A stretch of DNA of 64,000 nucleotides. Origin: Mytilus californianus. Lineage: Eukaryota > Mollusca > Bivalvia > Mytilida > Mytilidae. Positions within the stretch are counted from its first letter, which is position 1; each line of letters starts with the position of its first letter. The stretch spans positions 75,847,558 to 75,911,557 of the forward strand of contig NW_026262668.1 of the NCBI RefSeq assembly GCF_021869535.1. The letters are read 5' to 3'. Below, one piece after another: positions 44,370 to 56,900 of the stretch. The translations under genes and the position numbers were made by a program. The notes below the pieces were generated by a model. That model was given only the letters and a program-made list of their open reading frames with translations, had not been told where the DNA came from and made no database searches.

Positions 44370-44440
44370 TACTTGACATGCCTGTACCAAAAGTCGGGAA
44401 TATGACAGTCGCTAGCCAGTTGTTCAGTTCGTCTATGTAT
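44370..44440 (-). repeat. Fragment of the 'CTTGGTACAGGCAT' family
   Basis: CATGCCTGTACCAAAAGTCG and GGAATATGACAGTCG are the complement of the words seen at 54440-54470. The minus ORF 44369-44623 starts from this repeat. Confidence 0.6.
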
Positions 44441-45416
44441 GGATTGTATTAGACTTTTCAGATTACACTGGAAGAAGGAATACTGAGAAGAATGAATACT
44501 GAGAAGTAACTGTAAGTACATGTATAATAACGAAAGCCTGTGTCTGATTCTCTCTGTGAACATAGTGGAGTGAGGATCTACCAAAAACACTGTAGACCTA
44601 AGAGCTAGAAGAGTATTGTACACTGGTGCCTTCCTGTCGCAAGAGATTTATATGATAGAAGATACTATAAGATGGAAGTCATTTTCTTTCATGTTTATAT
44701 ATATATATATTTACATGCACATAGATTTCCTCTGAAATCTACCAGGCTGATCTTAAACAAACTTGTTATGAATTACGTATAATAGGTTCTGTATATAAAA
44801 ATTTATAATTTTGTAATCTACTGAAAAAACATAGATGCATTGTACCAGAATAAACTTTCGACACTTATTTTCTCTTTTGTAACTAGCAGACCGAAGATGT
44901 TAAACAAATGAGAGTTAGAAGACTTTGTATAAACACTCCTCTTTCATGTTCATTTAATGGCATGATGGGTGTTTCCATTTGTTCCCCTTTCAACCTACGG
45001 TAAAACACTGTAACATAATTGAAATCAAAGTAGCTGTCAGTTTTAATTCAAATTTAGTTCTATGAATTTATAAGGCTTTTACAATTTAGAAACTGTAAAA
45101 TATTATCATTCTTAAACATGTAGATTGATTCTTCATTTGGAGTTTATCCTTTCTCGGTGATCTTAAATCGAGATTACAAATGCTGTGATTTCGCCAGATT
45201 GCTTTAATAGGTGTTCTCGGAATCTCATTATTTTCAAAACTTTTTAAGCACTTTTGCTTTACAAGAAAAATAAGTAAGTAGTGTTTGACGTTGATATTTG
45301 CTTATTTCGCAATTCAGAAAGAAGATCAGCATAACTCAACTTTTGTAACTCAATACTAAACATAAAGTAAATCTCGATTTCACCAACTAGAAACATATCT
45401 GATTTTGAAACCATAT

Positions 45417-45632
45417 ACTGTGAATTCATTATAATTCGTGTAGTACCAATTTTTGTGGATTTCGTGGGTAAAGGAAACCAGAAATTTAAATGCTCAACGA
45501 AGTATAAATTTTTTGTAGGCTTGAATGTAGCTTCTGTCAAAACCACGAAATCAAATATTCGTGAAAAACTTTTCCCCAATCCACGAAAATTAGTACCCAC
45601 GAAAATAAACGAATCCACACTATAACATTCAG
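45417..45632. mobile_element. MITE with TA target duplication
   Basis: Inverted ends TACTGTGAATTCATTATAAT (left) and the complement of CGAATCCACACTATA (right) enclose palindromic sequence with TTCGTGGGTA and TACCCACGAAA. Copy B at about 55855-55875 has the uninterrupted site (GATACCAAATATAACATCC), so the insertion is A-specific and went into TA, duplicating it. The 119-aa minus ORF 45259-45618 is MITE sequence. Consistent with a mariner/Tc1-type non-autonomous element; I recall the family from bivalves. Confidence 0.85.
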
Positions 45633-46177
45633 TTTTATCGCTGAATTCCAGAGGTTGAACCTATATGAAATAGTTATCATGTGACTGCTCTCGATATCAT
45701 TCTTTTGTTTATACAAATAATTAGCTATTTTTCTGGAAATTATTATTTCATTCATGCCGAATGCTCGTTTCAAGCGAATGAGTTGTATTTCACTTCTTGC
45801 AGTTTTATAGTTCCTTATTCTAATAAGCTTGTTCCATTTGCTGTAAATATATGCTTTTCACGCTTTCCAGTTGAAAATTAAGTCAGCCTTTGCAATTACT
45901 GTGGTTTTCTTTGATCGAGTATTAACGCTTTTTAAATATATTTCCGAAATAATTTTCATTTCAACTTACGAGTACTCCCGTATTTTAACAGTTTTTTGTA
46001 TAACTGCTAAACAGAAAAAAACTTTCTGCACTCTTTTCTTCATATTATGTTTCATGAAAATCAAGCGGTATTTGTATTTGTTTGAAACTAGGTAAAATAT
46101 ACCTAACTTTAAAAATATTTGATTTTTTTTGTTAATGTAACGCAATTTTATTACAATATACTAATAGCAGTACTACA

Positions 46178-49101
46178 TTAAAAGGGGCATTAGCTGTCAA
46201 ATTTATGTTCATCGATTTGATCCAAATTTTCATATTTGATTTATAACATACTAAAACGAATATCCAAATTACAAATATTCCATAAGAAACAAATAACAAT
46301 GCATGGATTCGCTATAATATATCAGCACTTCGTGCGTATTTTAGACTAGACGCCATCAAATTATTTATCAAGATGACATCCGACGACTACCGACGGTAAT
46401 AGTATCGTTTTCATAAAAGTGTGGACGAGACCATTTTTTGGCGCGCTCTAGTCTCCCATTGACTAGGTTAAATTAGGTGAACGTTCGTCTGTAACACCCA
46501 CTTATCACGTCGTATTTATTATAGACATTTAAACTGTGGGGTCACCAAAGGTTCTCAACGTCGAAATCAAATAATTCGAAAACTAGTACAGGCATAACCT
46601 TTGTGTTTTGATTAATATTGAATACTTAAACTTTCTTTACTTGCGTTTTTGTTATGTTTTGATAAACAATTTTTATGATATCGCACGTTCTTTAAACATA
46701 AAAAATAATTTAACTTGCTTAAAAAAATTACTGGTTCTGACGTCGAAGCGATTAATCCATTGCGGTTGTCTTATTTTTTCACTTAGTATCTTTTAACTTT
46801 TATCTTGTGTGAAATTTTATTTTAGAACGAATGCATGATCAACTTTCAATAGTTGTGCAATTACAAAACATAGACAAAATATACTATTGTTCGGTCTTAT
46901 TCGTACTTGCGAGATATTGGACAGTAAAAAGCTATTTGGACCACGCCATATGAAATTTCCATTTTACTTCACGAAATGCTAGTAGGTAAAATGGTATAAT
47001 TTGGTGTATTTTGGAAACTGGAACTTTTCTGCTAACTACTTTACTTGTGAAAAAACCCTTGGTAGCAGAATGATTATGCACCGACTATTCTTCCTTTTCT
47101 GAGTGTGTGTGTGTGTTTTTTTTATTTTTTGTGGAAGGGAGGAGGGGTCTCATGCACATACATGAACATTACTTTTTTAATCTTAGTGTCGTATTTATTT
47201 GTCGTCCCTAACTTTGAATGTAAATCAATTAGTTTGTTTTCCTCTTTTTTCTGAAACAAAGTTATTTTTTCCTCTTTTTTTCTGAAACAGTATTTTTTTC
47301 ATTTCAAATTTTTTTTTTAGAATCAATTATTTTTTTTTCAAAACGGCCCAACTTACACACACAATATTTGACGGCAGTTTATATATCAACTCCGTCCTTT
47401 TTAAGATCGCAGGAAATTAATTTTTAAAATGTGATCAAAATTTGATCGAACCGGAAAAAAGCAACAGCTTAATATGTATTGAAATTGAAATAATTGTTAC
47501 AATTTACACAACGTTACTTTTTCCAAAATAAACATTAAAAAAAATGTTTTTTTTTTTCATTTACAACATTTTTTCAAAGACCACATTGTGACTTCGAGAT
47601 TGAGTACATTCTTTAAAACGCTTTTCCTTTTCTTTCTTCTGCTGTTAGTTTAACTCAGTTATTTTGTGTCATGGATTGGTATTGATGTCATCTCGTATAT
47701 TTTTAAATATGAAGAAAAGGGGATCCGGTTGTATGTCAATGAGACACAAACAAACGACAAAACAATTAAAAAACGGGCAACATTCATTCTTCAACAATTA
47801 AATACGTTACAAGAAAATAAGTTTTGTTAGTGAAAACCCAAATTTGTGAGATACAATAATGATATATCAACGAGTACTGCAATTTAGTTTATAACTAACT
47901 ATCTTTGGTCAAAGAGACAAAAAGGATCACACACACGCGTAACAGTTTCCCCTTTACATAAAAGCATTATACAAACAGAAAAGTCTTTCAATTAATTAGA
48001 TATACATATAGATATATACATAAATAGAGACAATTGAGTTGTGTAGTACTGGAATATTCAAGGCAAACTAATCATATGAGTTCTCTGTATGACTGAATGA
48101 TTAAAACGATGATCCATGTGAAAAATATCCAGTTAAAAAAATTAATTTTTTTCATCGGCCGGAAGTCTTTTCACCAACAAATCCTATGCATTGAATAAAT
48201 GGTAGGTTACTCTTAAATGATCACAACGTGGGAGTATTTCTTCTCTTAAGATATTTTGTGAAGTTTTTACAATGAAAATCCAAATGTGTAAATGTATTTT
48301 TCGATTATTTAATGATATTAGCTCTGAACATTTATTATTCTCTAAAATGAAACTGTTGTGTGTGCTGATATAAAGAATACTTCAAACAAAATCCTTTAAA
48401 GTTTTGTGAAAAGAGTTTTACTTTATGTATCGAAATGTGTAAAAAGTGTTTATTTAAATCCCCACTGAAGGGCCTCTGACAGACTGAGTGAGCGTAAAAT
48501 CATTGTTATCGATAGCCGATGATAAACCAGTTAAAGGTAAATGATTCAGTATTATGAACAACAAAAGTACTCCGGTTGTCCACACTGTTACGGGAATACC
48601 TCTATAACCGATATAAATGTAAATAAACAGACAGACAGAGAACACGTGCAATCGTATAATGACGATTTGTGTAGGTTTGTTTGATTTCATACAATAGCTA
48701 AAAAATATATGTAAATCATCGTTTTATCTACATAAAAATAATTTGTTGTAGGCCAGTCAATGAAATGGTTATTCCTGGTGGCTCACTTGTTTCACTTTTT
48801 AATGTTGACAATATTTTATTTTTAACAAATGAACTTACTGACCGCATGCTAAACACATGAGCTACCTATCTCCACTAAGGTCAAATTAAAGGTTACATGA
48901 CTACGGATTGAAATGAGTTCAATTATTAATTTGGAAGTCAATAATATATCAGTCATTTTGTTGGCTTATTTTGACGAAATTAAACCAAACTGACTGCTAA
49001 TAGCGAACAAATATTTCTTCATTTTGCTTTTATAAATGTTTGAAACAAAAGAAAATCATATTCAATTTTTTTTTGTCTAATTCGTAGCTTATTTTTCTTT
49101 T
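46178..49101 (+). mobile_element. 2.9-kb TTAA-targeting (piggyBac-like) non-autonomous element
   Basis: The left end TTAAAAGGGGCATTAGCTGT and following 250 bp match the complement of 61230-61485. The right end (48960-49101, e.g. AACCAAACTGACTGCTAATA) matches the complement of 60773-60910. Copy B has the empty site with TTAA at 56405-56408, while copy A resumes after 49101 with CGCGTATCTTTCAG. TTAA targets and AGGGsC ends suggest piggyBac. No transposase ORF is seen, and the internal 2.2 kb carries only short ORFs and a mussel-type repeat at 47710-47800. Confidence 0.72.
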
Positions 49102-49639
49102 AGCGCGTATCTTTCAGAAATATTTTCATGACATTTTTCTTGTAAAATCCTAATCAATGGTCTTTGTTGTAAAAGAACCATTTATGATCTTCACTTACTG
49201 AGGGTAGATAAATTAGTTAAGTTCAAACTCAAATTCCGAGAACGTCTTAATAATGGTTAAAATTAGAGATACATTAAAAGATTTTTACTTCATAAAAATG
49301 ACCATTCGCCCTCTGGACACATGGACAAATTTTATGAACCAATGTTTTTCTTCTGTATCTCCTCTAATGAATATATGTGGCTACATATAGCGACATTACT
49401 GTCAAAGATCACCTCTTGTTGTATTTAATATAAGTCATTTACACAGCTGTATTAAAAATGCAATAAATCTATATTCGGTCTACTTTCAAAATTTCATGTA
49501 GTTTGTAAAATATTGCCGGCTACGGAGTTACACCTAACCAAAGGCGTAATATGTCAAATGAAAATATGCATTGTTTTGTTTAGTTTTAACATATTGTATT
49601 GCCGGCTGGTTACTGGGTGAAGAAGTTGCGATTGACTTG

Positions 49640-50358
49640 AAGTTGAGGGGTCAGTTTCTTCTCCAGTGACCATACTGCTTACCGTAGTGACAGATGTCCA
49701 TGGGGCGGCGCTCACGCCTGCGATGATGACACGAAGGGTTGTTGAAAACGGCTGAAATCGTAAGCTGGAGGAGGAGCAGGGGCAGTAGCGATATGTTCAA
49801 CTGCAGGAGTTAGTCTAGCTGAGGGCGGGTTTTCTCTTTGATAGTTTGAAGGGCGCTAGTCTCTGCTTGACGAATTTTTTTTCTCGTCTCTTTGGCGATA
49901 TCATTGCTGTCATATTCTTTAACAGAAGCCCACCTCTGGCAGAGTCATCAACAATCCTGATGAGTTTATTTCTTTCTTAAAGTTTACCCACCAATTCACC
50001 AACAATAGAAGAAAGAGGCGAAGAAACAGATACAAGTTCCTTGTGTATTTTGTTAAGACCCTCCATAATATTCTCGTTAAAACGAAACTGAATACGATTC
50101 CCTTCCGATTTAAACTTAATATTGGCCTCATCTCTGTATTTCTTTGACAAATTGTCTTGCTCTGAAAGAATGTCTTAACTTTAAATCAACAAGTTTCTTG
50201 TCTAGGTAATTTTTTAAAAGGCTAAAAGTGTCTACTAAGTCACGGTTTTGTTGACTTGCTCGTGAATTGGTAGCATTATGACGTTCAGACTGACTGCGTT
50301 AGGTGTTCCTTAACCTTAACAACTCCTCTTCTTTAAAATCTAGGACTGGCTCGGTCAT
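49640..50358 (-). pseudogene. Retroelement gag-like protein, decayed
   Basis: Minus strand from ATG at 50358: MTEPVLDFKEEELLRLRN, then after stops and frameshifts NSRASQQNRDLVDTFSLLKN, EANIKFKSEGNRIQFRFNEN, IMEGLNKIHKELVSVSS, RNKLIRIVDDSA, QRLAPFKLSKRKPA and, near 49700-49670, CHYGKQYGHWRRN, a degenerate CCHC zinc knuckle (the second Cys is Tyr). The order matches a gag-like ORF that I associate with DIRS/Ngaro-type elements of molluscs; that class is from memory. It sits between segmental copies A and B. RT, RNase H and recombinase are absent. Confidence 0.75.
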
Positions 50359-50585
50359 ATTTTCTTCTAATTTTAAATTAACTGCATTGTATACGAGCTT
50401 CGAATGAAAATACTCCTTAACTTACTTTAACAAGAAAACTATTCGCGCTTAAAAAATCCCGTGCTATTTACGTATCAAATGTCATACTCAATATATTTAC
50501 GCAAATATTGACCAATCCGAAATATCATATATTTAAAACACAAACCTGTTCTTTTAATATAAACACCAATAAATGACCACTATAA

Positions 50586-50610
50586 AAACACACACTCGCG
50601 TGTGTTTGTT
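50586..50610. repeat. Short palindrome upstream of gag-like pseudogene
   Basis: AAACACACACTCGCGTGTGTTT is nearly self-complementary. Being about 230 bp 5' of the gag ATG (minus strand), it may belong to the retroelement terminus. Confidence 0.6.
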
Positions 50611-51732
50611 AACATAAATAGAAACATGTGTATGTTCAACTTTAATAAATAAATTTATTTACTAACAAAAGAATGCTTTCTATACAGCATTAGTTTGTAT
50701 TCATTAAATCCATTTCGTTTGCCAAGGATAGTAATTAATTATTAATTGAGTTGGAATCAAATTTGAGCGATTCTAAATTGTTTTCTAAATACATGTTTGA
50801 TTTGCAATATTCTAAAGGCAACATAAAATGATAAATTATTATTGCTGCATACTTGTAAAAAGGGAAGGTGAGAAACCCAAGTGTAATTAGGTCAAGGAAC
50901 AATAAAAGGTGATGACATAGGTTAAGAATTGCATAAAAAATAAACAGCTTGGCTTCTTTACATTGAATGAATATTAAACATGTAGGACATAAAAAAAAAT
51001 CTTTTAAAAAATGACTTAACATGTTTTAATCTTGAATATTTTGTAACATTAAAGTAGTTAGAATATATGCACATTTGTATAGAACATAAAATCGGTAAAG
51101 AAAGTTCACACAAGCATCCTTAAATCCCTATTTCTCTAAACCCAGTAATCTTAAAAATTTTAAATCGTCGAATATGTTCCTACCAGTATATATTCCTCAC
51201 CCACATTGAAGTTCTTGATTAAATCAAGGGGATTATTATTGAATATATACCAGAAAAGTCGAAAAGGTGTCACGCTTTTTCAGTGTTGTAAAGATTTAAA
51301 CTTAGTTTTTCATTACAAGCACTGTAAAAGAATTGTTGGTGCATCAAAAGGGAAGTCAACAACTTTATGGTTATTTCATTTCGATACTTTTTTAAACACA
51401 TCAATTTTTTGGAGAAAATATGTTTGGATTTGTTTAGAGACATTAGTTTGATGATTATAAGACAATTTTAAGAACCTTTTATCACAGACTTTGTGTGCAT
51501 TCTATACAAATATTCTTTTGTTTCAAGAATATTCATTTTGTAGTAATTCAAAAACATGATAAATGCATTTTATTCCAATTTTCTTTTATAACATGCCGAA
51601 GTTGTGTTCAATTCTTATTTTAAAAAAAACATCTCATACATGAACAATTTACTGGAAACATAAGACAAACGAGAGACTCATACATATTCATACATTTTAT
51701 TATATATATATATATATTAATATAAGTCTAAT

Positions 51733-51806
51733 ATTTGCACAACGGTACTAATATAAGATGGTAATCTACGTATATTACCATTTTATATTAGTACCGTTGT
51801 GCAAAT
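51733..51806. repeat. 74-bp near-perfect hairpin
   Basis: Arms 51733-51764 and 51773-51806 pair with one mismatch (words TTTGCACAACGGTACTAATA and its complement) around an 8-bp loop CTACGTAT. Absent from copy A, so it is an insertion in B. Confidence 0.9.
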
Positions 51807-52206
51807 CTTTAGACATATAATTTTTTCCTTATCTGCGTAGCATCGTCTAAGCTAGACAATCCGGTGCATATTAAATTTGCTGGTTGGTCCTTTTTATAGA
51901 CTTCTATATATATTAATAGATATATTATATTTGTTATAATAGATATATTATATATAGACTGCTACTAACCGCGGGCTGTAAAATATGTCATAAACAAGAC
52001 TGGGTCAAACGTGTCTAACATGTCTGCGGTCAACTTGAGGTCGAATATCGGAAGTTTCATCTTTGTAAATTTGTACCACAGTTGGGATTAAATTAAGAAA
52101 AACAATTAAAATTCATATGTATTTCTTCCGCCTTTTTTGTAGTCTTCATTAAAGAGAATTGACCAGCACCTTCGTTCGAAAACTCGTGTCGATGCTCATA
52201 GATATG

Positions 52207-52395
52207 TATGTGCATTCAAACCTGCTTTAATGGTCGCCTCTTTTAATCGATAGCACATCTTGCCAGGTCACCCTCTTCATGTCCCGCTGTAATACTAATT
52301 ATGCGTTTCGAACCTCAGTTCAGAGGTCACATCTCTCTTATAGGGTCACTTTTCTTTGGTCCCAATAGTGACCTTTGTATACAGGTTTGACTGTA
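52207..52395 (-). repeat. Insert in copy B with repeated GGTCAC/TGACC words
   Basis: CCAGGTCACCCTC, AGAGGTCACATCTC, AGGGTCACTTTTC and AGTGACCTTTG occur within 190 bp, starting TTCAAACCTGCTTTAATGGT and ending CAGGTTTGACTGTA. Copy A lacks it. I recall the type from mollusc genomes. Confidence 0.65.
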
Positions 52396-52739
52396 TATAA
52401 AAATCACAAGTGATTATATTTCGATTTTGATAGCAACTATATATCAGAATTTACTTTCCAAAAAAAATTGAGAGAAAGTATAACTACATTTGATAATTTT
52501 TAAACAATTTACATCGGAGACAATATTAACCAAATCTTTGTAAAAATGAACAAAATTGGTCTTTCATTTATCGTCGGTTACTAATGAAACCTCAGATAGA
52601 TGTGACCTTTTCTGTATTCATTACAAATGATTCACTGTTTTTTAAGATTATAGTTAACTCCGCTGTGCTAAACTCATTTTTTAAGATTAGCTAATTGACA
52701 AATTAACAAATAAATAATTTTTAAGATAATATAATCGTT

Positions 52740-52970
52740 TCATATATGTTTCTAAATAAGGAAATGCCTGTACCAAGTCAGGAATATGACAGTTGTTTTC
52801 CATTCGTTTGATGTGTTTGAGCTTTTGATTTTGGCTTTTGATAAGGGACTTTCCGATTTTAATTTTCCTTAGAGTTCGGTATTTTTGTTTTTTACTTTTT
52901 TCATAGAAAATAGTGAGTATTAAAATGTCTAGACAGAAACTTGTGCAAGATCTGGTATTCAAAATTTTCA
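52740..52970 (-). repeat. Member of the 'CTTGGTACAGGCAT' family
   Basis: TGCCTGTACCAAGTCAGGAA, TATGACAGTTGTTTTCCATT, TTGATGTGTTTGAGC and GGACTTTCCGATTTT are complements of the words in 54340-54550. The 91-aa minus ORF is a translation of this repeat. Confidence 0.75.
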
Positions 52971-54299
52971 GTAACGGGTTTTAAAGGTATCTTTTGACGC
53001 AGCCGGTCTCGCTCCGTTTGGAGTTCCTGGGATTCCGTCAGGTTTTGTTTGTTACCTTGACTTGTCTTAATTGACAACATTGGTAAACTACAGTAACTGT
53101 TGCTTATATTAACGACTTAAAAACTATAAAAACTTAAATGGTTCGAACAAAATTTAATAAAGCAGAAACTAGCAATCAAGGGAATACGTATTTGATAGAT
53201 ACATATACATGGAACTTTTAATGACCAGTAGTAATTAATTAAAAAAAGAACACAAAGACGATAAGAAATTTTCAGACTAAATGAAGGTCCGATAGATTTA
53301 TACATTAATTGAAATTTCCAGTCTAATGCCATGGTTGATCAAACTATCACCTTCGTACAAAAAATGTAATTTTAGTAAAGTACTGATCTTTAATTGTAGC
53401 GTATTCTTCTCTAGTAATCTTGCATCTGCTTTAATCTTTACACGGAAACAACCATTAATTATGGATGAACGTATGACAATTTTTATTCGGAAGTTAGGTT
53501 GGGTCATAAATACTGATAAATGTAATCTTGTACATCATTTTTTCAGAAACCAGAATTCATTCTTATACAGGTTATAGATAGTTCTGTTTCGTCGAAATTC
53601 TTGGAGTAACATTAATATAGTCATGAGTTACAAGTTTGACCTTGAAAACATTATTAATTTACATATAAAAAACATCCCGCCTTCTTCAAGTTCCTGACCA
53701 TGAAGCATTTTGTTTCACAATAGTTCAAGTCAAGTCCAAGGTGTTTTGTTATATGATTTTTTATGTTTTTTATGACTGATTATTAATGTTAAGACGACTA
53801 CAAAAACACACTAAATTAATTTATGATCTAATTTACAACGTTTGAATCGGTATATTAACTTTCAAAAGCAATAAGTGTATACTTAACAAACCAAGTAACA
53901 TACTTCCGAAAAGAGGTGACACTTTTTTTTACATAACAACACCCCCTACAAATAAGTCACTGTTTGCTTGAAAAGACGATTGTGTCTCATAGGATTTGAA
54001 AAAAATCGATTCTCAACTTAAAACTTGGGTTGGGGTTCAGTTGAATTGAAAGTAAGTTTATGTCAAAACATTAAAATTGAACAATTTAGCCAGTGCTTCG
54101 TTAATGGCATGATTTTGAAGAAATATTTTACGGTAAATGTCTAGTTTTTAAATTATGTAATCGCGCCAAAACTAAGGTTTTGGTCACGAATGTACCTAAG
54201 GCAGGTTCTTTCATAAACACCTGCTGTGCAAATGAAAATCGTTCGGTTTATAGGTCAGTACCGCTGCTTCTTGACTATCAGTCTCCTTCTAGTAGCAAG

Positions 54300-54550
54300 T
54301 GCTTCGGTATTGACATGATTCAAATGATATAAAAAAAAAGTAAAATCACAAAAATACTGAACTCCGAGGAAAATTCAATCGGAAAGTCCCTAATCACATG
54401 GCAAAATCAAATGACAAAACACATCAAACGAATGGACAACAACTGTCATATTCCTGACTTGGTACAGGCATTTTCAAATGTAGAAAATGGTGGATTGAAC
54501 CTGGTTTTATAGCGCTAAACCTCTCACTTGTACGACAGTCTTATCAAATT
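54300..54550 (+). repeat. Dispersed mussel repeat, 'CTTGGTACAGGCAT' family
   Basis: AACTCCGAGGAAAATTCAAT, CACATCAAACGAATGGACAA, ATTCCTGACTTGGTACAGGC and GAAAATGGTGGATTGAACCT in order. A very common element in mussels as I know it. Confidence 0.8.
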
Positions 54551-54939
54551 TCCAGTTCATAAAATGTTGTAATTGTCCTGTGACCAAGTTGAAGTTGACC
54601 TTAGACCGTTTTGCATGTTCTATTTAGGCCCTTTTTGGGGTTCAAGCTATCAGACGTTTTATAATTATATTTTTGGTTTTTCAAAGTTTTGTTACTAGCG
54701 TACGTGATGGAGGTGGTTCCAGGAACGCGTTCTATAAGCACAGAAAGCATAAATTTATGAAGTAAACGTTTAACAGGATTCATCATCTCTTTTACATGTA
54801 CCTTTAAATAAAGGCAACAGTAGTATACCGGTGTTAAAATATAATAAACACGGTATTTTATACCGACTTGATAGATTAAAAGAGGTGAAAACTAACTGTA
54901 CTATTTTCGTTAGTTCATATCTGCATACAATTAAGATGA

Positions 54940-55500
54940 AAATGCATCCGGAAACTTTCCTGCTCAATTTCAATTTTTTTTAGTAACTTTGACGTTGACC
55001 AAAGAAGTAGTTACATCACAATCGGTAGGAATTTTCCTCTAATTGTCTTTGACCATATATCCTAGAAACGTTTCAATCCGATGTACATGATGTATAGAAT
55101 TTGACTAAACATGCGGAAAAATATGAAAAAACTAAAACCTTGACGAAGTGACCTCAAAATCAATACAGCTATTAATCTCATTAAATTTGACCATATATCA
55201 CAGTATATTGCAAGCCCATATGTGGTAATTGATTAAGCATCCGGAAACTACTTTTTTTACCAAATGTGGAAACTTCGTCTTGATCTTAACCGTAGTGACC
55301 TAAAATTAATAGGGATAACAACACATATTTGACTGTATATCTAGGTAAGGTTGCAATCCAATAGTTACTTTGACCTTGATCTTTCAGATGTGGACTTTAC
55401 ATTCAAAAGGGATCGTCCTCTGATTATGTGTGACAACATATCCAAGTAAGGTTGGAATACCATATAGTATTTGATTCAGCGTTCGCAAAGCACTTTTTGC
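54940..55500 (+). repeat. Tandem repeat, about 150-bp units with TGACC words
   Basis: Three to four diverged units, each with GCATCCGGAAAC or a related word, TTTGACCATATATC or TTTGACTGTATATC, and CCTTGA/GTGACCT. Similar in type to 7430-8240. Confidence 0.65.
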
Positions 55501-56900
55501 AAATTTCAGCCTATTGTTTAGTAACTAAATAGCGTGAGTATCCACTAGGAAACTGAAGGCACAATGGTTGGTAAAGCATGCGATAATAATTATACATATA
55601 TATATACTAGACTTACAAAACATTAAGCCTTTGCAACAGTGACTTCTATCGATATCATCGCGGGTGGCTGATACAGAATGATTGCCATTGATTGTAATGT
55701 ATATAAGATTAACCTGTATTCACTATTAAGTACATAATAAATGTGTTCATACAGCATACACAATGAGATATTCAAATTATCAGTACAATGTATCAACTGC
55801 CTTCATGATAACATTAGACAATTTCACCAACTATACACATATCTGATTTTGATACCAAATATAACATCCTATTTTAATAGTGAATTCCAGAGGTTGAACC
55901 TTTATGCTATAAATATCATGTTTGTTCTCTCGATATTATTATTTTGTTTCATACAAATTATTACTTCCTTTTTCTGGAATGATTATTTCGTTTATGCCAA
56001 ATGCTCATTTCAAGCAAATAATTAAGCCAGCCTTAGTATTTACTGTGGTTTTCTTTTCGAGTAACAACGCTTTTAAAATATATCTCCGAAATATAGTCAC
56101 CTAATTATATTGTTTATTTGCATTCATAATGGATTGTTTCTTTTGTTAGTATGTTAACTTTTGAGCATGTCCCATATTTTTAAAGGTTTTTGTATAACTG
56201 CCAAACAGAGAACAAATTTCAGCACTATGTGTGTTAGTTAGTACATTAACTGTTTCATGACATAATTGTGCAGTGCATTTGATTAAGAAATGAGAAATTG
56301 GTTGTTTTCCTATCTGAAAATCAAGCGGTATTTGTGTTTGTTTTAAACGATTTGTTGTTTATGTAACTGAAACTTTGGTACAATTATATACAAATAGTGT
56401 TCATTTAAAGGCGTAACTTCAGATATATTTCATGAGTTAAACATGTTTCTTGTAAAATTCTAATTAATGGTCTTTCAGATACAACATTTTAGTGCATCTT
56501 AACTTACTGAAGGTAGCTAAAAGAGTTTGATTATGAACAAAAATACCACGACTTCTCGACAATGTTTAAAGTTAGAGATACATTCATTCAGGAAGTTTTT
56601 TAGTTCATAAAAAAAATACCACTCGCCCTCCGGACACATGGAATATTTTTATGACCCAATGATTTTCTTCTATATCTACCTTACTGAATATGTAGGGCTA
56701 CATATAGCGAAATTACTGTCAAAGATCAACTCTAGTGGTATTTAATCCGTGTCATTTACACAGCTGTATTAAAAATGCGATAAATCTGTATTCACTTTAC
56801 AGAAACTTTCATTTCATTTGTGAAATATTGCAGGCTATGGAGTTACGCCCAACTTAAGGCGTTATATGTCTAATGAAAATATGCAATGTCTTGTAGAAGG

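Larger units (their letters stand above)
38520..49600 (+). repeat. Segmental duplication, copy A (11.1 kb)
   Basis: Homologous in order to copy B (50660-56900). Anchors A versus B: 38521/50661 (ACTAACAA), 39300/51960 (CTAACCGCGG), 41257/53553 (GAATTCATTCTTATACAG), 41420/53710, 45643/55882 (GAATTCCAGAGGTTGAACC), 46055/56320 (ATCAAGCGGTATTTGT), 49440/56757 (ACACAGCTGTATTAAAAATG). Offsets fall from 12.3 kb to 7.3 kb because copy A has extra insertions (39.41-40.50, about 41.96-45.34, 45.42-45.63 and 46.18-49.10 kb). Identity is uneven, about 65-85% by eye. No gene is recognised in it. Confidence 0.88.
50660..56900 (+). repeat. Segmental duplication, copy B (6.2 kb)
   Basis: Counterpart of copy A (38520-49600), in the same orientation and order. 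B-specific insertions include about 51690-51950 (AT-rich with hairpin), 52207-52395 (repeat with GGTCAC words) and 54060-55740 (dispersed repeats). Many short ORFs (50735, 52687, 53117, 53326, 55741) are not conserved as reading frames in A, which argues that the duplicated DNA is noncoding. Confidence 0.88.

Noticed and set aside
45259-45618. 119-aa minus-strand ORF
   Set aside because: Nearly all of it is the TA-target MITE, which is missing from the paralogous site in copy B.
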